Source: Circinella umbellata
Lineage: Eukaryota; Mucoromycota; Mucoromycetes; Mucorales; Lichtheimiaceae
Assembly: GCA_025093555.1 (NCBI GenBank)
Contig: JAIWNF010000014.1
Location: 793,942-857,941, forward strand
Length of the DNA stretch: 64,000 nt
Direction of reading: 5' to 3'
Below, one piece after another: positions 1 to 12,885 of this stretch. Position numbers and translations under genes: made by a program. Position 1 is the stretch's first letter. The number at the start of each line of letters is the position of its first letter. A model generated the notes under the pieces. The model was not told the origin of the DNA, searched no databases, and was given only the letters and a program-made list of their open reading frames with translations.

Positions 1-237
1 TGTACATAAAAAAATAAAAATTTATATACAAGATAGAAAAAAGCAGCAGTAAACAGCGGCAGAGAATTTTGGATGATCGGGTGAGAAGATGGAAGACCAA
101 AAGCATCCGTTGGTGCCGGTTCATTATTAATGTATACCGCACTACTATATCTGTAAAAAAATATTCCACTACGTATTACGTAACATAAAACAAGAATGTT
201 ATTTTACCACTACTATGATGATCAGTCATAAATAATT

Positions 238-1758
238 CACCACGGGAAAAAATAAAGTGAAAAAATATTATTTTCTGTGAAAATGGCAAATCCAAAGAAA
301 AAAGCATTAAGTGGTATTCAGAGAAAATCACAGAAAATAAATTCATGGAAAATAATGGAAAATAATACGAAAATCATATAAAATCATATAAAATCATGGA
401 AAGTAATATATAATTAAATTATATTAAATAAAAACAACATAGAACCAATTACTTACTGACAATTATTCATTTGATAAATTGTTACAATACTACTGCGTAT
501 GTAATATTCCTTACTAGCTATATTACTTCTATGTTATAGTTACGTAGTTAGTTTTTTAAAGCTTAATGCTAATTACTGATTAATTGGCAACCTTCTTTGG
601 CGGTCGACCTCGTCTTTTTTGGATGCTTGAATATCTGTATGGGATTCAATGGTCGTCGTTGATGTTGTTGTGAACTTGAGAGTGGAGAAGGTAATCGCGA
701 AGAACTACTATAGTAGAAAAAACATAATCAGTATATATTTAAAATAACAATGCCGTTTATTCATTGGATCAAACCAATACTATCTTGCTTCATGATTTAG
801 TATATCATAACTTTGTTGTACAAGAACTATCCATATAGTCAAGAACTAACACTCTAGCATCACCCGCCCATATTATACCTTTAATTTTAGGCGCATTGTT
901 AATGTCTGTCTAGTGACGCTGAACGAATTCAGGATCATCCAGTGAATCATTCATATTTGTATTATCATTGTCATAGTGTTTTATCAGATAACATAATCAA
1001 GTAAGCTTCTTTAATTATAATAAAATCAAACATACCTAATTATCTAACTGTTTTACTCGTGCCCTTCAATACTAGCTGGTGACATCGATAAAGTACTAGG
1101 ATACTCAATACAAGTCATTGACGACGGAGATCTTTGTTGACGAGTATGCTGCGGCGGTTGCGCTGTTAACCTTTTATTATCTTTGCTGTTTCTGTATATC
1201 GCCTAAACTGTCTTCTTTCCAAAAAAAGAACCATGAACAAGGCATACTACTTACCTGTCCTGAAGATTTCTTTTTGTAATTAAGTTTGTTGTTCCAAACA
1301 GTGGACATTATAAATAGACTGCCTAATTAGATTTACAACGATTGAATGAAATATTAATTGATGAATGACTAGGGGGAGTGTAGCTCGTGGTGTGTTTGGG
1401 GGCGGCGTTTGCATTTTGCTGTGATGCGTCTTTACTTGGCATGTTAGACTGGTAGAAAAAAAAAGAGCAAGTGAAAAAAAGAGCAAGTGAAAAAAAAAAA
1501 AGACTAATAGCGTTTTGTTTGTGCCTAGTTACGATAGCATGTAACCTCTCTCTTTAATATTCTTGACACACTATACATGTTAAATTAAGATTTAAAAAAG
1601 TTAATATAATAATCGTTATTAATTAAAAGCCATAGAACACAAATAGTCAATATATTTTCATGAAAAATTTTAATTAATCTCCATTCAGTGAAAAAAACCA
1701 TACAATCATAAATACTCACAGAAAATAATGGGTTTTCACTTTATTTTTAGCCGTGGTG
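238..1758. mobile_element. TIR-bounded DNA element, 1.5 kb
   Basis: The two ends are inverted copies of each other. The left end starts CACCACGG at 238-245 and the right end finishes CCGTGGTG at 1751-1758. The match continues inward for about 45 bp with a few mismatches, through AATAAAGTGAAAA and TATTTTCTGTGA. A second element at 26557-27232 has the same termini, so this looks like a family of DNA transposons. I see no clear target-site duplication here (left flank AAATAATT, right flank TAAAGTAC) and no transposase. The inside holds short direct repeats of the type AAAATCATAT near the left end and the AT-hook ORF at 580-1308. It is probably non-autonomous. Confidence 0.6.
580..1308 (-). CDS. 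Small AT-hook protein candidate, 84 aa, inside the TIR element
   Basis: Three exons can be joined in frame on the minus strand: 1308-1255, 1202-1057 and 634-580, giving 85 codons with the stop. Donors are GTAAGT-like and acceptors end in TTAG or ACAG. The first ATG follows an in-frame stop. The C-terminus reads KRRGRPPKKVAN, containing the AT-hook core RGRP flanked by basic residues, which binds the minor groove of AT-rich DNA. The rest is polar, basic and rich in Ser and Gln. The last intron (422 bp) is long for this genome, so an exon may be missing or the model wrong. Its position within the TIR element suggests either a captured host fragment or an element-encoded DNA-binding protein. No other function is assignable. 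Confidence 0.35.
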
Positions 1759-2684
1759 TAAAGTACTATACGTACCTAATACGCAATTACAGCCTATGGA
1801 TGTAGTTATTATTAGTACAGAATTACTATATTTTTCTACTAGAGCCTAGTCCAAATAATGGTAAGAATTGTTTATCTACAGCAGTTAACGTTGTTTGATG
1901 CATGCATTGTTATTTTTTGATACTCTTCCTGGTATTTTTGGTTATCCTCACTATCCTCACTATATTTTTTGTAATTACTCTTCTCATACTACACTGCTTA
2001 CTCGCATGGAAACGACCACATGCTTACAACCAGGTACTGATTAATCTAGTCTTTCACAACAATAAAAATGAATTTCGGATCATATTATGTTGAGTGTTAT
2101 ACAATAAAATAAAATACTGCACTTGAGTGTATTCGAGTTAATTATTATTTTCTGCTCTGACACGGCGTTTAGCCATCTATTGCCTACATTGAGTGATGGG
2201 GCCGGGATTTCAGTGTATAAAAAAACGAGGGTACTATATATGGATCGTATTAAGAAAGAGAGCAAGTACCATCATTATGAAAACATCATCGACCGTGAGT
2301 AAATCTAATTTTTCTTACCACCGCATGGTAGTCAGTAATACGTATGAAATAAAAGTCTCAAGTCACGGGATTATATCAATCATAGAAAAGAAGAAAATAA
2401 GAATATAGCTTAAATCTGCATACATTGAAAAAAACATGTTTTTTGCTCATAGTAAGATCACATGAAAAAAAAAACAAATTCGAGAATGTCTCTTATAATA
2501 CGAGCAAAAGAATAAACATGTTTTTTTATGCACCATCGTCCACATGTGAAACATTTTTTATTTATTTTACGCGTATGGTAATTTATCAAAAAAATAATAA
2601 AAAAAAGTCAAATATCATTAAGAAAATCAATTTCAATCATCTTTTCATTTTACCCAATACCCAGCAGTTAACATTGTCTAAAAA
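1759..2684. other. Intergenic, upstream of the histidine kinase
   Basis: AT-rich sequence with short ORFs only, none with recognisable domains or convincing splice pattern. It presumably holds the promoter and 5' leader of the gene starting at 2685. No specific element is visible. Confidence 0.5.
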
Positions 2685-5600
2685 ATGACCACTTCTTCAG
2701 TTGATGAATCGATCACCACTATGACATCTATTCCAGATTGGAATATTGGAAATAGTATACCAGCTTCATCCCCAAATGCCCTCCAACTTCATATCCCTGG
2801 TTATCATTTTACAAATAGCTCAATATCATCTACTTTATCACCCAATGAGTTGGTCCACATTATTAGTGGTTACAAGTAAGTATATATAATGTAGTTTCTT
2901 ACTATTATATTTTTATATCAAGATTATTATTACTATTATTTAGTATTAATAACATTTGTTGTTCTAATACATTTACATCTATACACAAGGATATCTACCA
3001 AGAAGAGAGTCCTTGCAAAAGTAGCAAAAAAGAGTTCATCGAACCTCGAAAGGGAATTCTACCTTATAAAAAGACTTTATGAACTTCCAGAAGGCCCATC
3101 ATATATAGGTATGTATAATTTATAGTTGCTATGGGCGTATATATAAAGTATATTTTTTGATTGTAGAAACTAATGATATAAATTCCTTTCTATTTATGAA
3201 TGATAAATAGTTCAACCTTTTCAATATGTCAATCTCCCTTCGGGACTTGGTGTCGCCATTTATGCAGATGAAGGTCATAGCAACAATAATAACTCAGAAA
3301 TCTCTTCTCCTGAAGTGTTTGGTGGAGCAAGCCCTCGCTCTTCTTTTGCTGACTTTGCAAGTACTAGCACTTCTACTGTTCGACCAATTCAACACGATAA
3401 TAGTGAACAACAATCGCCTTCTAGTGATAATGTTTTACTTGATAATAATAATAATGATAGCAACATGGCCTCATATACTATGTCGACAGGTATTACAGCG
3501 CCAACCTATGACCTTGTCACGTTTTTACGATTCGCCGTCAAAGCAACTGCTTGTCTTCAATTTATTCATCGCCAAAATGTTCTGCACGAACAAATCCGTA
3601 TTGATTCATTCCAATGGTGTGGTGGTCAAGATAATATTGATCCAATAGTCAAATTATGGAATCTCAATACAGGATTCAACAAGTCTTTAAATGCTTATTT
3701 TTCTACATCGACAGACGAATGGCGTAAAGTATCACAAAAAAAGATATTATCACAAATGTTGAAAGACGCGTTAGTTTATATTAGTCCTGAAAAGACGGGG
3801 CGCACAGCTTATATACCCGATCATCGTTCAGACATTTACTCTCTTGGTATTGTGTTTTTTATCATGGTAACATCACGAAATCCTTTTGATCGTAATAGTC
3901 CATTGGAAATACTTCATGCTATTTTGGGTCGTAAGATCCCTTCGGTTCATGATTTTCGATTGGATTGCCCGGTGCTTCTGTCTCAGATTATTGAGAAAAT
4001 GACCAGCAAGGTAAAATTTGCTCAGAAATAAAAGGAAAGGGATAAATTATTCTTTTATAATAAAATAATAATTGCTTATGGGACTCTTTTATATATTTAT
4101 TAGGCTCCAGATGATCGATATAGTTCCATGTATGGAGTTCGAGCCGATTTACAGGAACTATTAACGCAACTTTTGAACTCGGATGGATCCAGCATTGGGG
4201 TAAATATAAACATAGATAGGAATCTTTTTATCTGTTCTTCATCAGCCGATAACTTATTTCGATATGTATTTACAATATAATAGGATGGTATTACTCCATT
4301 TCCACTTGGTCGGTATGATATGATGTCTATTTTTACTCTTCCCAAAACAGTTTATGGACGGCAAGGTACCATTTCAAAAATGAAAGAAGCCATTGAACAA
4401 TATGCCACAATGTACATAAGGCATAGTTCCACTCATTCAGTCAGACCAACAACATCTTTAAAATCACAAAAGAGTTCTGATACTGGTAGTACCAGCGAAT
4501 TTAGCATGAACACCACAGGCAAATCTTCTTCTACATTAGACAATACTAGTCAAAACAATAACAGCAACACCCTCTATGGTTTTTCAACGTTATCAAGTAT
4601 ACGCGATAGTGAAGCTGCTTCTTCCGCAATGTCTTTCACCAGCGGGGAAAGTAGTACTAGCTCAAAACGTTTGAGCAAAATCATGACCGTTGTTGTGAGT
4701 TTACATGGACCGGGTGGAATAGGTAATTAAAATAGTTTTTGCATTTATAGTAGTTAAAGTGACAATCACTAAACTCCGTTCCTCTACTAATAGGAAAATC
4801 AACGTTAATGAACGCCGTACATACTACTGCCAGAGAGAAAGGGTAAATACAGTTATTAAAAACGAAAGCATTATAAGTTTATTGCTGCGACAACGGCTTT
4901 TATTTATCACAACGGTAACAATTATAATATTAACTGATAATATGCTTTAGTTATATAGCAAGTGTGAAATTTGATGGAGCACATAAAATCCCGTACAGTG
5001 GACTACTTCAAGTATTAACACAGCTTCTTCAACAGATCCTCTCTGAACCTAACGATGTTATAAAGCGTTTTAATGAACATCTCAAGAAGTATCTTGGATC
5101 TCAATTTTGCAATATCAGACTACTCGTGGACTACGTACCTGAATTAATTCCTTTGTTATTGGATTCCTCTACTACTGTGGGATCTAGGGCAGGAAATCGT
5201 ACTGCTGTCGACGGACATATTCACATGAAAAATGAGGAAACGCGCAAAAAGTTCCAATCTATGTTAGTTGGCATATTTCGCTCTATTACATATTGGCAAA
5301 TGACTACTTTGGTAAGCTTTCCGTATGTAATGCATATGAAGTATCAACTAATTTTAGTAATAGTGATAATAGTAATTGAGCTGGTTTTTTTTATCTTTCA
5401 TAGTTTCTGGACGATCTTCATCAATCTGGTAAGAAGTTGACATTTTTCTATTCTTTCATTTTTCCTCAGACTAACAGCTTAAATAAATAAATAAATTGAA
5501 CATCCATTGTCACTATAGACGAAAACTCATTGGAACTTTTGGGATTGCTTATCAAGTCACCCAAAATCAAACTATTAACATTCATCGCATACCGTGAGCA

Positions 5601-8600
5601 TGAAGCCGACCCAAAGTTTGTAAAATTACTCAAAGAAGGCAACGGATTCAATATTCGATCCATTGAAGCTGAGCCTTTCGACATGGATTCTATTCTTGAT
5701 TTTTTATCTGATACCTTACATCGTCCCAGAGACACAAATCACGATACCTTGTTTTCCCTTGCTCAAATACTGATGGAAAAAACAGATGGGTCCCCCTTTT
5801 ATGTGACTCATCTCTTACAAAGCTTGGAACGCAAGAAGCAAATTTTCTTTAACTGGGAGACAAATCAATGGGATTTTGATCTTGAAAAGATTCAGGAGCA
5901 GGCACAATTTTTTATGCCGACAACAGGAAAAGGAGAAAGTGAGAAGCTTGATGTACGTTTTATGGTGAATCGTTTGCGTGAAGTTTCAAAAAATTGTCAA
6001 GAGGTATTAAAATGGGCTTCATTTCTTGGTAATACTTTTTCTTGGAATATTTTGAAACATGTCATGCTTTCTTCAGATGGTGACGAAATGATTATGGATG
6101 GTGATTCATCAGGTATACATACATATAGATCCCACAAAAATAAAATAAAATATACATAGATACTAATGGAAAAAATAATAATGATGCTATAGTAGGTACT
6201 CATCGCAACAAGAGTTCTGATAACCATGATGATATAACAAGCGGTTTAATAACGGCATTACGTGAAGGATATTTTGTGCAAATTGGAGCGGATGAATTTA
6301 AATGGACTCACGATCGAATAATTCAAGCAGCTAAAGAGTTGGCAAGTACTCAAGTGCATACTAACGTTCACCTTGTTCTAGGTCGATATATGATGAAAGG
6401 TATTCTATTTTCAAACTTACACATATGTCCAGACTATTTATTCTGTAGCTCGCAATGTTAATTTTTTTTTTCTGTCTATTTATAATTTGAAGACCCGAAT
6501 GCGAACATTTTTTTGATTGCTAGCCACCTAATGCAATGTATTGATGCCATCAGGAAATCAAGTGATAGACAAGCTTTCCGAAACGTACTAATGGAAGCAG
6601 GAAATCGAAATCAAGCATCAGGGATACATGACATCGCATTCGCAAATTATAACGCTGCAATAGAGCTTGGGGACCCTAGCACCTCATGGGATGATGTCAA
6701 CTATACTGTAACATTAAACTTATACACAAATGCAGCTGCGCTTAGTTGGGTTGTCGGTCAACCCCGCTCAGTAACTGAATTACTACTCAAGACAGTGTTT
6801 CAAAACTCTCATGGCCCAAATGATCGTCTTAATGCATATCGAGTCCAATCAAAATACTTTTTGAGTTGTCAAGAACCAGAAAAGGGACATCAAGCACTCC
6901 TTAAATGTCTTGGTGAATTGGTCGCTGAAGGAGAAAGTTCTCATTTACTAAAATCAATAGTGACCGGACAGTTACAACATGATATGGATCAAAAATTGAA
7001 ACAAGAGATCGAGAGTATTGGAAAAGACTATATTATCAATATGGAACCGTGCAATGATTCTATTATTATTGGTATAATGACGATTTTTGAAGAATTGTAA
7101 GTCTTTTTATTTTTTGTCAACTTGTACTACTCCATACCTATCTGTACATAGTTATACTCATATGAGGTCGATTTTTTTTGTGGTTAGGTGTACTTTGGCA
7201 TATTGGTCAGGAAAGAGTGATGAAATGTGTTATTATGGAATGAAAATTCTTAAAATGACATTGGAACATGGCATATGTCCAGCATCTGCAAGTGGTTTGA
7301 ATTTTTCTGCTCTTCGATATATACTCGTTTACAAGGACTATGACTTCGCCGAAGTAAATATATAAAACAACCAGACAAATTAGTACACTTATAAGAAAGA
7401 ATATAGCATGTACTAATTGGTCATTATTTTTATATTTTATTATTGTTTTTAATATTAGTATCTAGGGTCCATAGCCCTTAATTTACTTGACAAGACAGGA
7501 GGCAATTATGCAAGGGGTCGAGTATATTTTCAATATGCAGTATTGGTGCTACGTTGGCGACATCATCTACGTGATACGCTTGAATATTTTGAAGCTGGTG
7601 CAAATCTATCCTTGTCTGCAGGTGATCGCATTTACACTACATTCCATCGGGCTTATCGTTTGCTGATTCTTTTTGGGTTGAGTGAAAACATATCCGATGT
7701 CTTATACGAAGCCGAGAATGCCTATGAAGACATCAATACTTGGGCTTCTTCTGGAGAAAGTCACTTGCTAATTATGTCCATTATCCGCGGATCCAAAGCA
7801 TTACAAGGACGGACCTATATCGACACCCCCCGAATATTTGATGGGGACGATGGATTCAATGATGCTCATTTTGTGAAGGAAAGTTGGCGGGAAACATCCA
7901 ATGTCAACTTAGCTTTGGGATGGTATTGTACATTAAAGCTTATTACGCAGGTATTATATGAACATTATGATGCTGCTATTGAAACAGGATACAGTATATT
8001 GGATACCATAATTCACCATGACTGCCAACATTATTCTCGATTAATGCTCTGTTATTTTTCACTTGCTCTTGTGGCCAAGTTACGAACCAAGGATTTGGAT
8101 TCTGACTTACGAATGAAATACCTCGATCAATTGCAACAAAATCAAAACCTATTGTTGAAATTCACTGCATATTCGGGAATAAATAATACAACATTTAGCT
8201 CACTTATCGAGGCTGAAATGGCGACGCTGGATGAATCGACAGATATTTTGAAGACTTGTCGATTGTATGAAAATGCAATTAGTCAGGCTCGTACAGGAGG
8301 ATGGTTTTTTCACTTGTGTGTTGCTCAAGAATGTACAGCAGCATTCTATCTTCGTGCTGGAATGGAGCATGTTGCTTATGCATGTATCAGAAAAGTAAGA
8401 TGTTGTGTGAGGATATCGATTATCGTCAGACTTATTATTATTACTATTATGCTAAGTTGATTTTTTATCGGTATATTTTTAGGCTGTGGATATTTATGCA
8501 ACTCACGGTTCATATGGCAAAGTACTGCAACTTCGTACCAAATGTGATCGTATTCTCAATGATTTAAATGATTCAAGGCCACAAAATAATGTCGGTGTAC

Positions 8601-11600
8601 AAACTGACCCTTTCCCATTCCTTGTCAATCATGCAGGTTGGAGCACACCGTCCATTGGTAATCCTATGCATGATGTAACCGAGGATATCGAGTCTCATAA
8701 CGGTAATGCTGATGATGATGAGTGCACAATGACTGAGATGACACGTCAACTTACCATCGAACAAATGATCAGCAAACTTGATATTGTAAGTAACTGTTAA
8801 AAAAAACTATATACGTATCACCAACTCAGTTCTTTTAGATCCCTTCAGACTGGGGCTACATTAATAATAATAATAATCATTATTATCATATTTTTAGTTG
8901 GATTTGGCGTCTATTTTCAAAAGTTCTCAAGTCATGTCCTCCTCAGAAACTGAATTACAAAATTTGGTGACAGCATTTTTGACTATTATTTTTGAAAGTG
9001 CTTGTGCTGAGTCGGGTAGTATTATTATCAAAGATGAAAAGGATAAATTTGGTGTTTGGGCGTACGGAAATCAACGAGATGAAATCGAGACATTCGACCC
9101 CCCATTACCCCTCTCGGAGAAAAATAGCACTGCTACATTTGTACCGATTCGAATTGTTAATCATACGATCAATACAGGAGAAACCATGTTTATACATAAT
9201 GTAGAAGAAGATACGCATTTTGCAATTGGACCATGGTTCAAGAAAATAAATCGGTCGGTTATTTGTATACCTATCAAACACAAGGATAAACTGGTTGGAT
9301 GCTTAGTTATTGAAGGTACCGTTGGTATTTTCACACAACGACAAATAACTGCATTGAATTTACTTTGTCAACAAATGGGGATTTCTATTACAAATGCATT
9401 TCTGTTCAAGTCAGTTCAGCGAGTTACCCAAGCATATACAAGGTTTTTTTTCATGATGCAAACAATGATTGAGTTATTATATCATTTTACATGTTAACCG
9501 GATATTTAATTATGTATAATTTAGATTAATCGAAAAACAAAAGCAAGCTTTAGAAGAAGCTCGAATTAGTAAAGAAGAAGCCGTTAGAGCAACCAAATTG
9601 CGTGAAATTTTTCTAGCTAACATGAGTCATGAGATACGGACGCCATTTGCTGGGTTTTATGGAATGATCTCATTACTTTCTGAAACAGAGTAACTATTAT
9701 ACCTGGTTTGTTATTGTTCTGCTATAGAAGTACTATATTCACTTTATTAATTTACTGTACTATAATTAATTTGTTAGATTGGATGTCGAGCAACGTGATC
9801 TCGTCAACACGGCTAAAGAATCCTGTGAAGTTCTATTACAAATCATTGATGATTTGCTAAACTTTTCCAAGGTAGAGTATAATTTATACATGGATCTTAT
9901 ACAATATTATAATTCCACTTAAAAAGAAATGATGTTCTAATGTTATAATTTTTTAAATAGCTTGAAGCGGGCAAAGTAGCTTTGGACGTTACACCAATTA
10001 TTATTGAAGAGCTTATTGCAGACGTTATCGAAATTTTGATAGCGATGGCTTTACAAAAGCAATTGGTTGTCTCCTATTCTGTCGCTCCTGATGTTCCAAC
10101 TGTTGTAATGGCTGATGCAAATCGTCTTCGACAGTAAGTATAGATGATGTATATATCGTTATTATTACTTTATTATATGTGTTGCTCAAAAATAGTAAAC
10201 GTATCCATCTTATCTTTTTTAGAATTCTTATGAATTTGATTGGAAATGCAATCAAGGTTTACTATCAATCTAATAATTTGTACAAGGTACCCTTGAATCA
10301 CAATAATAATAAATTAACTTTGGTTTTATTTTTTCGTAATTTTATTATTACTACGTAGTTTACACATACAGGTGCAATTAAAATACAATGTTCAGTCAAA
10401 AGCACTGAGAATCCGCTTGCAGACGGTAATATCAAACTTTCTTTTGAAGTAATTGATACGGGTATTGGAATTAGTGATAATCAAATTAAGGGCTTATTTG
10501 CCCCATTTTCTCAAGTTGATGGTAGCACCACGTGAGTATACACTTTTTTTATAAATTATGTACTAGTGAAAAAAAAAAGAAGAAAAAGAGTAATTTACTA
10601 ATCAGCCAACAACAATATTGGGGTCCTAATTAGGAGAAAATATGGTGGCACAGGTCTTGGACTTTCTATTTGCCGTCAATTAGTTAAACTCATGTCAGGC
10701 CACATTGATGTTACAAGCAAACCAGGACAAGGTTCAACATTTTTCTTTACAATCGACGTTTCTTCGGACCCAGTCAAATCAGCAGCACGTGATGAGCTTA
10801 CTACTACAATTGTTAATGAACTCAAAATAACGAACATCCGTGTCTTGATTGTTGGCAAATATCCAAGTATGATTCAGATGGTTGATCACTTGCTATCAGG
10901 TATTCAAACTGACACTGCTGATTCTATTGACGCATTACGTGAACGAGCACATGAAGGCAAAAAATATATTGCTGTCATACTTTGTTTATACTTGACAAGT
11001 GATCCACAATTTTTTGAATGGTCAGCACACTTGGAAAAAATAATGGAGAAAACACATTGTTTAATTGTGATGCATTATCCAAGTAGCTCTCTTAATGCTG
11101 CTACACGTCTACATCAACAGCAACAACAACAAGGAAATGTTACAATGAAACCTGACATTAAAGGTACTACTAGTCCAGACTTGCCGATACCCAAGGATCC
11201 ACTTGGACGGCAAGCTGTGTTACGAATTACATATCCTGTTCGTCGTCATACACTGTTACAAATATTGTTGGATACCATACATGATGCTAAAGATAATAGT
11301 CCATGTCAACAAAAGCAGCGCTCTGTTACAACGCTTTCAAAAGTAACAGCAGAAACGCCATCACCACGTCGTCATTTGCAGCGCTATCAAAGCACTCATA
11401 ATCTCCCAAACCTCTTACTCACTCCTGAAGAACAAGAGATTTTTAGTGCAATGCATATTCTTATTGCTGAAGGTGCGTTTTTATTATGGCAATCATTCTT
11501 TTATTAGATGACGTATATTTATATGTATATAATAATAATAATAATAATAATAATGATCTGTAGATAATCCCGTTGCACAAAAGTTATTATTTAGACAATT

Positions 11601-12007
11601 GACACGGTTTGGATTTCAAGTTGATTGCGCGAATAATGGATTGGAAGCGGTCGAGGCATTTATTAGTCATCCTACAGGATATTACAAGATTGGATTCTTT
11701 GATCATCATATGCCAAAGGTAAAAGGAAAGAGAGATAGCTCTTTTGATCATCAATGATTCAATATTAAGTCTTACTTTTTATTTTTGGTTTTTGCAGTGT
11801 AATGGATTGGAAGCTACGAGGAAATTAAGAGAACTTGAAGTGCATCAACAGTATAATATTCGACTCCCAATTTTTGCACTTACAGCAGATGTACAATCAT
11901 CAGCACGAGATGCTTGTTTGAATGCTGGAATGGATGGATATTTGACTAAACCATTAAATCAAAAAGTACTTATCGACACCTTACGTTGTTATTGCAAATC
12001 TAGCTAA
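2685..12007 (+). CDS. Group X-type hybrid histidine kinase (pseudokinase-AAA-GAF-HisKA-HATPase-receiver)
   Basis: Twenty-three exons (first 2685-2875, last 11798-12007) join in phase to 2436 aa. In order: a protein-kinase-like region (about 60-400); an NTPase module with Walker A GPGGIGKST (near 545-553, across an intron) and Walker [11 protein letters not shown] (near 690); a long helical, TPR-like region (about 900-1540); a GAF domain (1641-1815); HisKA with [11 protein letters not shown], phospho-acceptor His near 1858; HATPase with N box [11 protein letters not shown]1 DTGIGI and G2 GTGLGL; and a C-terminal receiver with acceptor Asp near 2362 in FFDHHMPK and Lys in YLTKPLN. This order is that of fungal group X kinases such as S. 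pombe Mak2/Mak3 and Candida Chk1, cytosolic sensors that pass phosphate to an HPt protein, in several species in response to oxidative stress. The kinase-like region lacks HRD (HEQ instead) and DFG, so it is probably a pseudokinase. AATAAA follows the stop at about 12044. Confidence 0.92.
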
Positions 12008-12885
12008 TTTTTTTTCTCTTGAATATCACATATTTTTTCATTGAATAAAATATTTCTCCTTGGAATACTAAGCATTATCATTTCCTTGGACACCTTTTTT
12101 TTACGTACGCATTCAACGGATTTAATAATTATCTCTGTAAAAAACTGTAAAAATACTACTGTAATATATGTCACAAACATAACGTAGTAGATTGTATTTC
12201 GGTAATACGTATCAACAAAAATACATGCTGTCTATTTTTTGACGTCAATTTGTTGTAACTCATAAGGATGAACGTAATACAATAACTAATAATGTATATT
12301 TATACATAGTTAAGTGTAATCAAGTAGGCTATATTAATGGATGGGCAAACTCATAAAGTTTCGTTTTTATTTATTCCAGCAGGGCGCATTAAATTGTTCA
12401 TGTCAATCAAATGATGCTTTTCTCAAGTAATTTGAAAGAGCGTCTTGTTTTTACCCAATTCATATGTACAGTAATAAGGAAAAATAAAACGCAGAAGTGG
12501 GAGTTTTGAAAGAAAAAACTCATAGACCTGTGTTTCCACTAAAAGCACGAGTTTTCTTGGAGTTCTTTGAAGTGTATGATTATTCTTCTTGTCTCGAATA
12601 ATATAATGAGCTACAGAGCTTATATATAATATTCAAACAACAACGGATAGTAAATTTCTATAGGTCAATAAATTTCATACTAGAGGAGAGAATAATGCTT
12701 CTATATTATAGATAATCTCAATTTTATAATTTAAGCAATTCATTTGATATATTTCCACAAAGGTGGGATAAGATCAAAGTCGTGTATTTTAGCACCCAAG
12801 ATCATTTGAAAGTACGCACGAAAAAATAAATAAATTTCTGTCAGTCAAAACCTTTATCTCTCTGCTCTTCTTTTTACCAAAGATC
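12008..12885. other. Intergenic between the histidine kinase and TRM3 genes
   Basis: About 880 bp of AT-rich sequence. It contains the probable polyadenylation signal of the upstream gene and the promoter of the next one, a same-strand neighbour. I see no ORF, RNA gene or repeat that can be supported. Confidence 0.5.

Noticed and set aside
1902..2093. Hydrophobic 63-residue ORF upstream of the histidine kinase
   Set aside because: It arises from a T/C-rich stretch, is Leu/Ile/Phe-only in character and has no conserved feature; probably promoter or leader DNA.
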